Shown: in pieces, positions 7,876-15,424 of the stretch
Position numbering within the stretch: position 1 is the first letter of the stretch
Layout of the letters: each line of letters starts with the position of its first letter
Source: Dechloromonas denitrificans
Lineage (GTDB): Bacteria > Pseudomonadota > Gammaproteobacteria > Burkholderiales > Rhodocyclaceae
NCBI RefSeq assembly: GCF_001551835.1
Contig: NZ_LODL01000005.1
Span: 231,757 to 295,756 of the forward strand
Length of the DNA: 64,000 nucleotides
Direction of reading: 5' to 3'
Translations under genes and position numbers: made by a program
The notes under the pieces: generated by a model
The model's database searches: none
Told to the model about the DNA's origin: nothing
Seen by the model: only the letters and a program-made list of their open reading frames with translations

Positions 7876-8979
7876 ATGAACACACCAACAGAATTGTCGA
7901 TGGGCGAAAAGCTTCGCGGTTGCTTGCTTGGGGGGGCAGTGGGTGACGCACTTGGAGCACCCGTGGAGTTCCTATCTATTGCCGAAATAAAAGCTAGATT
8001 TGGTCCGGATGGCATCCAAGACTATGCACCAGCTTATGGCCGGCTAGGTGCTATTACAGACGACACTCAGATGACGTTGTTTACGGCTGAAGGATTGCTG
8101 CGTGCCTATGTTCGCGCTGGTACCCGGGGCATGGTCTCCGTCACCTCTGTCGTTAGCCATGCTTACCTTCGTTGGCTTTGGACTCAGGGTATTCAGTCCG
8201 AGACAAAACCACAGCCAGAGCAGGTAAGAGGATGGCTGTGGGGAATTAAGGAGCTTCACAGCCAAAGGGCGCCTGGTAGAACTTGCATATCTGCCGTGAA
8301 GGCCTTCACAAACTTAACCGACCGACGAGCCGACAACGATAGCAAGGGCGCAGGAGGAATAATGCGCGTCGCCCCGGTGGCAATGATGTTTGCCGGTCAG
8401 CCCGATGAAACAAGAGAAGTTTTCCATTTGGGGATGGAAACCGCTTGGCTTACCCATGGCCATCCCTCAGGCTTTCTTTCCGCGGCCGCCTTTGCGGTCA
8501 TTCTTCATGCAGTCTTGTGCAACGAGCCTTTGGTTGAGGGCATTGACCGGGCAAGGCAATGCTTAAGTCATGAAGAAGGTCACGAGGAATGCGTCGCTGC
8601 ACTAGATAAGGCAGTCAGCCTAGCGGGTGGCGACCTGGCACACGAGGCAGCCATCGGCCAACTGGGAGAGGCTTGGGTTGGCGAAGAAGCCTTGGGAATT
8701 GCGGTGTATTGCACACTCAAGGCGAGCAACTTCCAACACGGCGTCCTCATGGCCATCAATCATGATGGCGACTCGGACACTACAGGCTCTCTGGTTGGCC
8801 AGCTGCTCGGTGCTTTCTATGGCGAGGCCGGGATACCCGAGCGTTGGCTAACTCCGCTGGAAATTCGAGACACCATTATGCAGTTGGCCAGCGACATAGA
8901 GCAGCATTGGCGCTGGAACCTAGATTTCATGTCCGATAGCTACGATGCAGGGGTGGTCGAGCGTTATCCTGGCGGATAA
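7876..8979 (+). CDS. ADP-ribosylglycohydrolase (DraG/ARH) family protein
   Basis: A 367-residue enzyme of the ARH fold, which removes ADP-ribose from proteins, nucleic acids or small molecules using two Mg ions. The metal-site motifs are all visible: GGAVGDALGAPVEF near the N-terminus, DDTQMTLFTAEGLL (the D-D-T triad) near residue 60, and HDGDSDTTGSLVGQLLGA near residue 300. The length is normal for the family. The ATG at 7876 is preferred over a TTG two codons upstream. It stands alone and is followed by a terminator. No ADP-ribosyltransferase partner is seen in the window, so its substrate is unknown. Confidence 0.85.
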   Translation: MNTPTELSMGEKLRGCLLGGAVGDALGAPVEFLSIAEIKARFGPDGIQDYAPAYGRLGAITDDTQMTLFTAEGLLRAYVRAGTRGMVSVTSVVSHAYLRWLWTQGIQSETKPQPEQVRGWLWGIKELHSQRAPGRTCISAVKAFTNLTDRRADNDSKGAGGIMRVAPVAMMFAGQPDETREVFHLGMETAWLTHGHPSGFLSAAAFAVILHAVLCNEPLVEGIDRARQCLSHEEGHEECVAALDKAVSLAGGDLAHEAAIGQLGEAWVGEEALGIAVYCTLKASNFQHGVLMAINHDGDSDTTGSLVGQLLGAFYGEAGIPERWLTPLEIRDTIMQLASDIEQHWRWNLDFMSDSYDAGVVERYPGG

Positions 8980-8982
8980 TCT

Positions 8983-9010
8983 CTCGGTCAGCTTGTGACC
9001 GAGTATTTTT
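8983..9010 (+). terminator. Intrinsic terminator after the ADP-ribosylglycohydrolase gene
   Basis: CTCGGTCA pairs perfectly with TGACCGAG around a five-base loop (8983-9003), followed by TATTTTT. It begins three bases after the stop codon. The stretch from here to 9361 holds no gene that I can support. Confidence 0.75.
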
Positions 9011-9361
9011 CACCAAAGCTTGCTAGTAAAGCGAGAATTTCGCCGAGCCGCGGCATCCATTCCTCGGGAGTGAGACTGGAGATGCAGGCTTTTTTCCCCA
9101 TCCTGCTTGAGGTGAATCTCCAAGGCCCTTACCCGGTGACAACATTGAACATGAAAAATGAATGTCGGCTTCAACGGGAAAAGCCGCCGCGTAATTAAAG
9201 GAAAGAGAGTCTCTGCTTCTGGCCGGACTGAGGCAATTAGGGCGTCAATTTGCTCACCGAATAGCGGACATTGAGTCAGCCTCGACGAAACCTTCGGTAT
9301 TGAAATTGGATGGCTATGTCGACCGGCGGCATTTCGCCGGATGCTGTCTCCTTTTTTGGCG

Positions 9362-9745
9362 CTATTGTCCGATAACCCGCCGCGCGTCTTTCATTGACCC
9401 GTTGAAATACCATACCAAGCCACACATCCAGTAAAGAGACAACGAGGCAGGCCAGTTGGCCTCGCGCATGAACGCGAGAGCTTCGGGATTGACCAAATGC
9501 CAATACAAGGCATAGCAACCATCAACGCACCACCACGTTGCAAAAAGCATGAAGGGCAGAGCCTTCCAGCGCCGCTCAACTATGACGTGCATTGACCATC
9601 CTGCAGTCAGGTAGGTAAACCCCGCCATGATTATGCTGATGGGAATGTCCCAGTCAGGTGCTTCGTAATAGTACGAACCCGCAATAAGCAATCCCAAGCC
9701 GATTCCAAGCGTAAGAACCTTCCAGGGGCGGAGCAATTCATTCAT
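9362..9745 (-). CDS. Small polytopic membrane protein
   Basis: A 127-residue protein with four predicted membrane segments: VLTLGIGLGLLIAGSYYY, IIMAGFTYLTAGWSMHV, LPFMLFATWWCVDGCYALYW and LSLYWMCGLVWYFN. It is rich in aromatic residues. I do not recognise the family. The start was set at the ATG beginning MNELLRPW, because the upstream in-frame extension to 9976 would read antisense through the HAD remnant. It is head-to-head with that remnant; the ATG of this gene overlaps the stop codon that closes the remnant's frame upstream. Confidence 0.55.
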   Translation of the reverse strand: MNELLRPWKVLTLGIGLGLLIAGSYYYEAPDWDIPISIIMAGFTYLTAGWSMHVIVERRWKALPFMLFATWWCVDGCYALYWHLVNPEALAFMREANWPASLSLYWMCGLVWYFNGSMKDARRVIGQ

Positions 9746-9747
9746 AA

Positions 9748-10200
9748 GAAACCGAAGGGGCGTCCCTGTTCGAATGGGTTCCGCTCCTGCGGCCCGCCCT
9801 GTACGAGGCCCTCTCGATAAAAATTGTACTTTCAACATCCTGGGGCCGAGCTCTCGGGCACCGCCAGGCATTGGCTTGGCTGCCAGGATGGTTGCAATCC
9901 CGGGTCGTCGGGGGCTGCTGGCACCGCAGGTATGCCGCAGAAGACGGCTGGCTGCACGTTTGGCACACCTTTTCACGATACGAGCAAGTCAGGCACTATG
10001 TCATCAGGCGTAGCGTCCAGGACTGGCTGGCGTTGGACAACGACGATGATGGTTGGCCTGACGACGAGCGCCACCGGCTGGTCAAGACCGACGACATGAA
10101 GGGGCTGGCCGAAGAGGGAAAAGCCGAGGAGCTGCGGGTACGGCTGGTGGCTTTAGAAGCAGCTTACCAAGCTCGAACCGGCCGCGGACCAGCTGGCTGA
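9748..10200 (+). pseudogene. HAD-family protein, N-terminus missing
   Basis: 150 codons are open after a TAA at 9745-9747. The translation has LFEWVPLLRPALYE, KIVLSTSWGRALG and WLALDNDDDGWPDDERHRLV, which are HAD motif II (hhhSTSW) and motif IV (hhhDDxxxxW) of the small HAD phosphatases allied to the RNA-repair-type HAD domain. The N-terminal hhhDFDGVxH motif with the nucleophile is absent, so the protein cannot be catalytic as it stands. A fragment with just that motif lies at 44357-44485, and a complete relative is at 41065-41526. Confidence 0.65.
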
Positions 10201-10369
10201 ACGGCTCCCTCTCCCGCCGCTTGCCAAGACTTGGCAGTCCGCCTTGAAATACGCGAACCGTCGCGTACTTCAACCACGCTGCGAGCCGAATTTACGGAAA
10301 CCTATCAGCCAAACTATAAGTTCTTTGGCATAAGTAGATGGCTAGGTGGCAGAGCCGCAGGCATAAGAA

Positions 10370-10393
10370 AGCCCCGGCTAGCGGGGCTTCTTG
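10370..10393. terminator. Intrinsic terminator
   Basis: AGCCCCG and CGGGGCT form a seven-base-pair stem with a short GCTAG loop, flanked by AAG upstream and TTCTT downstream. It could act in both directions. The rest of 10201-10724 shows no gene; the only other structure is a short palindrome, TGCCAAGACTTGGCA, near 10222. Confidence 0.6.
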
Positions 10394-10724
10394 GTGCAGT
10401 CGCCTTGGTGGCCGACCGAGGCGGCGCCTGCTGCCTGAGAAACTTCAGGCGCTGCCGGTGACACTTGAAATATCCAGGAAACAACTAAAACTCGGCTTCA
10501 CATCAGTAAGGCACTGGTATTTGCCGTATTGATGCTTTGGGTCTAAGCAACCCTGTGACGCGGGAGGTTCCAGCCTCATTCGTCACGTGATTTATAGTAA
10601 AACAAATCTTGCTTTGCAACCAGATGGATTGACCGGATAAGCAAATGAATGTGACTACACGAATGACCCAAAATTGAATCCGATACGTCGGGCCAGATTT
10701 TCCTGCCAAGGGATTGTTGTGACT

Positions 10725-10764
10725 AATCCTCAATAGAGGGATATATATCCCTCTATTGAGGATT
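10725..10764. promoter_or_regulatory. Perfect 40-bp palindrome, probable operator of the HTH-NTase gene
   Basis: Two 20-base arms (each reading CCTCAATAGAGGGATAT at its core) meet with no spacer. The T-run after it is weak (TTTT), and an operator fits better than a terminator. The structure lies 56 bases upstream of the HTH-nucleotidyltransferase ATG, and a third, imperfect arm lies between. Confidence 0.7.
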
Positions 10765-10775
10765 TTGCAGAAAAG

Positions 10776-10793
10776 TCCTCCTATAGAAGGGAT
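10776..10793. promoter_or_regulatory. Third, imperfect operator arm
   Basis: TCCTCCTATAGAAGGGAT matches the palindrome arm at most positions. It lies 26 bases before the ATG at 10820, so a bound protein would cover the leader and ribosome site. Confidence 0.5.
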
Positions 10794-10819
10794 AACCATC
10801 CCCAATTCAAGGAATTGCC

Positions 10820-11377
10820 ATGAGTCTTGCCGACTTTCTCTTCACTCCATGCTTGCAGCGTGTGCTGGCGGCTACGTTGCTGCAGCCTGAGCGCAGTTTT
10901 ACGCTACAGGAATTGCTCAAATTGGCGGGCAGTGGGCGTGGAAGTGCTCAAAAACAGGTGGACCGCTTGGTCGAGGCCGGCGTACTTAGAGAAGACCCGC
11001 GCCGAGGTAGGCAACGGAGTATCCGAGCAAATACTGAGTTCCCACTTTATCCAGAGCTAGTGGCCATCGCGCGCAAGTCATTTGCCATTATGGAGCCGTT
11101 GAAAGAAGCCCTTGCGCTATTTGCAGGTCACATCAACTCAGCGTTCGTTTTTGGCTCCGTTGCCAAGGGCTCGGACAGCTCCCGGAGCGACATTGATATG
11201 ATTGTCGTCGGAATCGCCTCTCTCCTTGAACTGTCCGAGGCCTTGCACATTGCCGAGCAAGGCATGCTACGCCCCCTCAACTTCTCTCTGTACGAGCCTG
11301 CTGAATGGGCTGCACTGATAGAGTCTGACCCAATCATGGCCCAAATTGCCCAAGGCCCTATCCTGAGAATTCTGTGA
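10820..11377 (+). CDS. HTH-nucleotidyltransferase fusion (MNT-like)
   Basis: A 185-residue protein with two parts. Residues ~1-75 form a winged HTH (FTLQELLKLAGSGRGSAQKQVDRLVEAGVL). Residues ~100-150 are a minimal Pol-beta-type nucleotidyltransferase with the motif FGSVAKGSDSSRSDIDMIVV (GS-X9-DxD). Minimal nucleotidyltransferases often act as antitoxins by adding AMP to a HEPN toxin. Here the HTH fusion and the large palindrome upstream suggest an autoregulated gene. AAGGA precedes the ATG at good spacing. A following 20-codon frame (11377-11439) could be a ruined partner, but no HEPN protein is recognisable. Confidence 0.75.
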   Translation: MSLADFLFTPCLQRVLAATLLQPERSFTLQELLKLAGSGRGSAQKQVDRLVEAGVLREDPRRGRQRSIRANTEFPLYPELVAIARKSFAIMEPLKEALALFAGHINSAFVFGSVAKGSDSSRSDIDMIVVGIASLLELSEALHIAEQGMLRPLNFSLYEPAEWAALIESDPIMAQIAQGPILRIL

Positions 11378-11454
11378 TGCCGCTTCAGCGATTGGTCGAG
11401 GGCACTTCTTCCCGTATTGTTCAGACAAATGCTTAGCAGAGCGAGAGAGTACCA

Positions 11455-12414
11455 ATGCCTAGAGAACACCCCACCAGCTCGCCCTCGCTCCCCGAGGTCA
11501 TCGCTGTCGAACCGATGCTTGACCGGTGGTTGAAGCTGACATTTGCCACTGGTGAAATCCGTCAGTACGACGTCGACCCTTGGCTATCCAAAGGCATGTT
11601 CCAGGCCCTTCGCGACCCCCTGCTCTTTCGGCAAGCGTTTGTCCAGCACGGTACCGTTTGTTGGCCGGGAAACCTGGACATAGACCCTGAGTGCCTCTCG
11701 GAGAAGAGCGTGCCGTGGTCTGAGCCCAGTCTGCGGGACCCCAACGAGCCGGTCCTGAGCAGAGAGGAGGCTTTGGCTCTTCGGGCTGCTGGTGAGTGGC
11801 GGCTTGTCCAGCGACCAGAACTCCGAAAGTCCAGGGGTACCTTGCCCTGTTCAGCCGGGGAGAGCGGACAACCAATTCCGATGCTCTCCACTGTAGTCAC
11901 GCTGACCCAAGTTCCCAAGGGCACATCCGGCCTTGGCACGACCTTGGCCGCGGGCACGCTCGGGACAGTAATCGAGCCCCTGGATGAGTACACCTGTCTC
12001 GTTGAGTTCGCCGCTGAAGATGGCGTGTCCGCGGGCGAGGTGCCCTTGCGTTACGACGAGCTTCTGCCGGTGAGCCGCGTCGTTCACCTCGTTAACGAGT
12101 CGGAGCGGCCAAACTTCGACCAGGCTGTCGCGGATATGCAAGCGTTCGTTGAGGAAGGGCAAGCCCTGGCTCGTGCCACCGCCGAGCCCCTCCCTAAGCC
12201 CCCGACCGGCTTTGCCTCATGGCTTGATTATGCCGTTGAGTGCGTGGACACTCGGTCGGCCGAACTCGAACATCTGTTCGATGACACTGGTGCCGTACCC
12301 AGTCGGGCGGCTATGGAGCAGGCGGTCCGCAAGGAACTTACGGAACTCCGCGTACTAGCGGCTCTTCAGGCTAGGCTCGGTCAGGAAACCACTGGAAATC
12401 AAGGGGTATCCTGA
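11455..12414 (+). CDS. Protein with DUF2442-like and DUF4926-like domains
   Basis: A 319-residue protein. Residues ~10-90 match the DUF2442 pattern (LKLTFATGEIRQYDV, WPGNLDIDPECL). Residues ~145-200 match the DUF4926 pattern (GTLGTVIEPL, CLVEFAAEDG). A helical, acidic C-terminal third follows. Separate DUF2442 and DUF4926 proteins are usually about 80 residues each and sit near toxin-antitoxin or cassette genes, so one chain with both is unusual. It lies 77 bases after the HTH-NTase gene on the same strand and could be co-transcribed. Function is unknown; a link to the NTase as a partner protein is speculation. Confidence 0.6.
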   Translation: MPREHPTSSPSLPEVIAVEPMLDRWLKLTFATGEIRQYDVDPWLSKGMFQALRDPLLFRQAFVQHGTVCWPGNLDIDPECLSEKSVPWSEPSLRDPNEPVLSREEALALRAAGEWRLVQRPELRKSRGTLPCSAGESGQPIPMLSTVVTLTQVPKGTSGLGTTLAAGTLGTVIEPLDEYTCLVEFAAEDGVSAGEVPLRYDELLPVSRVVHLVNESERPNFDQAVADMQAFVEEGQALARATAEPLPKPPTGFASWLDYAVECVDTRSAELEHLFDDTGAVPSRAAMEQAVRKELTELRVLAALQARLGQETTGNQGVS

Positions 12415-12505
12415 GGATACCGGACGCACAGGCACATAGCAGTTGAAGCCGCTACTATCGAAATTGGATGACAACCCCGAGCGGCTCATTTTGGGTGGGT
12501 AGTGT

Positions 12506-12599
12506 GAGGTCGCCAACGGCTTTGTGGCAGTCCGGTTCGAAAAACCCGGCATAGGCTGACTGGCCGCTATCGGGAAACCGCTACGGCACTTTTGGGTCG
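12506..12599 (+). repeat. Dispersed intergenic repeat, type A copy 2
   Basis: Very similar to 7182-7278: GAGGTCGCCAACGGC, TCCGGTTCGAAAAACCCGG, GACTGGCCGCTATCGGGAAA and TTTTGGGTCG occur in the same order. It separates the DUF2442-like gene from the next cassette. Confidence 0.7.
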
Positions 12600-12615
12600 T
12601 CTACTGCCGGTTAAT

Positions 12616-13011
12616 CTACTCGCTGTCGATTACATCAGCCTTTGGGAAATCGGTCCGGACCTTAATGCCGATAAGTTGCCCGTCCATGAATTTAGCTTCG
12701 TATTCGTGCAGAGTTCCGGCTGCGTCATCGCCGTAGAAATTAACTATCCCGTGGGCCTCGGGGTGGTGTACCAAGTTTGGCGCCCAACGAAGGCTACCCT
12801 TCAAGTCTTCTAGTGTCCCGTCCGCTGCATCTGGGTTGGGCCTCTCTGCTTTGGGCACAGTTTCGTAATGACCGTCATCCAAATATAGGCCGTCTCCCCG
12901 GATGACATGTGTTGCCAAAACACGTTCGAAATCCTTGGTCTGAAATAGCGGGTCACCCTCGAAATCATCTGGCAGAGGCACCTCGCATCGGATGTTGTCA
13001 AACATGCTCAT
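12616..13011 (-). CDS. Hypothetical cassette protein, ~130 aa
   Basis: A 131-residue acidic soluble protein starting MSMFDNIRCEVPLPD. This start pattern (MGMFDxxxCxYPLPD) recurs in small proteins of phages and integron-type cassettes. It has no catalytic motif, signal peptide or membrane segment. AGGAGG lies eight bases before the ATG at 13011, giving a strong ribosome site. The gene is alone and convergent with the repeat at 12506-12599. I cannot assign a function. Confidence 0.6.
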   Translation of the reverse strand: MSMFDNIRCEVPLPDDFEGDPLFQTKDFERVLATHVIRGDGLYLDDGHYETVPKAERPNPDAADGTLEDLKGSLRWAPNLVHHPEAHGIVNFYGDDAAGTLHEYEAKFMDGQLIGIKVRTDFPKADVIDSE

Positions 13012-13157
13012 CTAAATCCCCTCCTAATCGTCGCTGAGTGTCAGCGGGGTTGTCATGAATCTGCCGGCTCTGTCTTGTTTCAGAATATGCCGGCTCAATC
13101 AATGGCTTTTTGTGCCGTTATGGGTCTATCTGTCATTCAACAGCACGGTGAAAACTC

Positions 13158-13340
13158 ATGAGAACAATTGCGTTGCTCTACGTACTGTTATCCGGTTGTA
13201 ACGCTACAGACTTCCCCGCCGCTGTTGCATCAACCGAGAAGCCATCGACTGCTAATGCATCCCAATCCGATGATGGGCAGAGCCGTTTTCGTGCTGAGAT
13301 TGCAGCCGGGTTCAGAAGCGGTGGCAATTCGTCAGAATAA
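13158..13340 (+). CDS. Possible small lipoprotein
   Basis: Sixty codons beginning MRTIALLYVLLSGC, a short signal peptide with a lipobox (LLSGC), followed by a Ser/Ala-rich stretch without motifs. No good ribosome site precedes the ATG, and another frame stays open past the stop to 13425. It may be a frameshifted or degenerate lipoprotein gene. Confidence 0.3.
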   Translation: MRTIALLYVLLSGCNATDFPAAVASTEKPSTANASQSDDGQSRFRAEIAAGFRSGGNSSE

Positions 13341-13537
13341 CCTCACTATCTACACAGCAAGCATTTTCACACCGTCGGCTGTAGGCAGGTTTGCTGCCAT
13401 TCAGACTTCCAAGGTATCCGACTAGTCACGACCCATTCCGGCCATCCAGCTTTTTCCAGAGCAGCCGGTCAGGAAAACCTAGGTTCATCGAGCTTAGGTG
13501 CTCCGAAGCGGTCGTTGGAGGCCTTAGGCTATGAGGA

Positions 13538-14029
13538 TTATTTTCCCTTTCCCTTTCTCGTTTTTGGTTGGGCTGTATCCAGTATGACGGCGATTACACT
13601 GGGGTTGGCCTGCGTCAGGCGCTGCTGCTCTACGGTGTAGCCGTACAAGTTATGGAGTGCGCTTGCGACAGCACAAGAGCGAGAAAAACCACCTTCGCAG
13701 TGCACCACTACTGTTCGAATCTCGGCGGGAAGTTCGGTAACGAACTGGAGAATTTGCTTTGCATGTTGTGTAGTGAACGAACGCGAAAGCTTGGCTTTCG
13801 CTCGGGCGGATAAGTCAGAGCTTTGGTGGTCGACGTCTTCAAACGACAGACGCAACATGTGCTGAAAGTCAGGAAGGGCTGCAGGCCCTCTTTCAGGTGT
13901 GGTTATTGAGATAACCGCGGCAGTCGGTAACAAGGGCAGACGCTCGGCGTCTGCGCGCGACAGAGCAAACACTTGGCGAGCAGAGGATGGCCGGTACAAT
14001 TTGGAAATCACATGGCTCAAATATGTCAT
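13538..14029 (-). CDS. Protein-tyrosine-phosphatase-like protein
   Basis: A 163-residue protein with the CX5R phosphatase signature HCEGGFSRSCAVASAL near residues 110-125, preceded by a hydrophobic strand (IRTVVVH). This is the P-loop of PTP and dual-specificity phosphatases. An upstream Asp that could serve as general acid is in the SFEDVDHQ region. The C-terminus is basic (KTRKGKGK). The length is typical of small bacterial or phage-type PTP-like cassette proteins. It is a single gene with no obvious kinase or tyrosine-modified partner nearby. Physiological substrates are unknown. Confidence 0.65.
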   Translation of the reverse strand: MTYLSHVISKLYRPSSARQVFALSRADAERLPLLPTAAVISITTPERGPAALPDFQHMLRLSFEDVDHQSSDLSARAKAKLSRSFTTQHAKQILQFVTELPAEIRTVVVHCEGGFSRSCAVASALHNLYGYTVEQQRLTQANPSVIAVILDTAQPKTRKGKGK

Positions 14030-14210
14030 CAGTGCGTTTCAAACCCACTCGCAATTGCATTACGGACCACAATTGTTCCATGAAAATGTGATTTCCTGGG
14101 TATTGCACCTACTGATTTGAAAGGCCCTGCGGGCATTTGCCGATGGCTATTTGGCAGTTCGCCGTGGATTGCTTTGCTCTGCCTGCTGGTCGAGTCCAGA
14201 AGTCGGCAGA

Positions 14211-14307
14211 CGACCCAAAGCTGTCGTAGAACGTTCCCAATAGCTGCCAGTCATCCAAACCCAGGTTTTTCGAAACGGACTGTCTAAAATCCGCCGTTGG
14301 CGACCTC
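14211..14307 (-). repeat. Dispersed intergenic repeat, type A copy 3
   Basis: Read on the minus strand it has GAGGTCGCCAACGGCGG, GTTTCGAAAAACCTGGG and GCTTTGGGTCG in the order of copies 1 and 2. It is more diverged than those two. Confidence 0.6.
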
Positions 14308-14473
14308 GCCATACCGGCCAGTTGCTGTCTGTCAGCTAACCACAAAAGTCGCCGTATGAACGTGTGCTTTGCTCTGTAAGCAGTTATTGCGCGAACGATG
14401 CAATCGTTGTACTCATTAGCATCAGTGTTATGCTATTTAACTTAGCTGTACGGGCACAATTTGAGGATTTTTC

Positions 14474-14983
14474 ATGACCGCCGATGAAATGAGGAAAGCA
14501 CTAAGAGAGGCTGGCCTTCATAAAGAAAAGGAACCGTTTAGTCTTACGAAGCTGGCGGGCGATTTCGTGGCGAATTTAGAGCAAGGTTCCAGAGTAGTGG
14601 CTGAACGGCTAGAGAAAGAAGTTAGTGAGGCAGCTGAGGGGTTTCAAAGAGGCTATAGCGAGACTCGGGCTCGACATAGAGCAGAAGCCGCCGCAGAAAA
14701 ACAGGCTCCGTTCACATTTGAGTGTTCTTGCGGCCAGCTTAACCACTACGCCCCTGAAACTGGCAAGACGGTAGCAATCGTCGCTGGCGCCGGCTGTGCG
14801 ATTGCAGGCGGCATGGTCGGTTCATCTGTGGGCATTGCCGCACTTGGTACAGCCATTAGTGGCACCTGGCCCTTGGCAGTAATTGCCGGGATATACGCCT
14901 ATTCGAAGACAAAAGGGCTTGCTGCCCCAACATGCAGTAAATGCGGCAAAGTGATTGAGCCTCCTCCCCTCCCGCCCAACTAA
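14474..14983 (+). CDS. Membrane protein with split zinc-binding cysteines
   Basis: A 169-residue protein that I do not recognise. Residues ~1-75 are a charged helical region. ECSCG near residue 82 and CSKCG near residue 157 can form one zinc ribbon. Between them lies a Gly/Ala-rich hairpin of two membrane segments (VAIVAGAGCAIAGGMVGSSVGIAALG and WPLAVIAGIYAY). The ribbon would thus be closed by the two ends of a membrane hairpin. GAGGA precedes the ATG. The gene is alone between repeats. Such glycine-rich hairpins resemble pore-forming or membrane-bending proteins, but that is a guess. Confidence 0.6.
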   Translation: MTADEMRKALREAGLHKEKEPFSLTKLAGDFVANLEQGSRVVAERLEKEVSEAAEGFQRGYSETRARHRAEAAAEKQAPFTFECSCGQLNHYAPETGKTVAIVAGAGCAIAGGMVGSSVGIAALGTAISGTWPLAVIAGIYAYSKTKGLAAPTCSKCGKVIEPPPLPPN

Positions 14984-15100
14984 ATGGGCCAAGTTTCTGC
15001 ACAATCGGCTGTGCCGGCCAACTGTATTATTGGGGGTGCAACTGTCGGCAGTGGAGTTAATTGCAGACTTTTCTTGTCGCTTTGGGTGAATGGCTGCAAA

Positions 15101-15203
15101 GGGTCGTCAGCACTCCGTGACGAGCGTCTGCTTCTGAGAAGCGAAACTTCAACGTCCGCTTTCCGGCAGCGAAGTTGAAAAGTGGGCTGTCGTGTCCCGA
15201 CCC
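15101..15203 (+). repeat. Inverted repeat type B, left copy
   Basis: A ~103-bp element (GGGTCGTCAGCACTC..., GAAACTTCAACG, CGCTTTCCGGCAGCGAAGTT). It matches the reverse complement of 19034-19136 over nearly its whole length. The two copies bracket the ene-reductase, hydrolase and AraC genes. It runs directly into type A copy 4. Confidence 0.75.
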
Positions 15204-15294
15204 AAAGCGGCCATCGCGGTTTCCCGATAGCAGCCGCTCAGCCAAACCAGCGTTTTTCGAACTGGAATCCTCCGAAATGGACGTTGGCGGTCTC
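15198..15294 (-). repeat. Dispersed intergenic repeat, type A copy 4
   Basis: Minus-strand copy with GTTCGAAAAACGCTGG, GCTATCGGGAAACCGCG and GCTTTGGGTCG. It is fused to the type B repeat at 15101-15203. Confidence 0.65.
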
Positions 15295-15424
15295 ACCCAA
15301 TCGGCCAATTGCGGTCCATCAAATCCTCAAAAAACAACCTTGCTGGGTTTCAGCTATTGAGGTCAAAGCTGCCTTTGTTTTTCGAGCATGGTGACCAACT
15401 ATTGCGGCCACCATCCGTTCAAAA

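Noticed and set aside
10725..10764. Palindrome as an intrinsic terminator
   Set aside because: There is no loop and only a weak T-run, it has no upstream gene to terminate, and a matching third arm lies near the ATG, which favours an operator.
5900..15400. Chromosomal integron cassette array
   Set aside because: Single genes separated by similar spacers suggested it, but gene orientation is mixed, I see no paired GTTRRRY/RYYYAAC attC cores in the repeats, and there is no intI gene.
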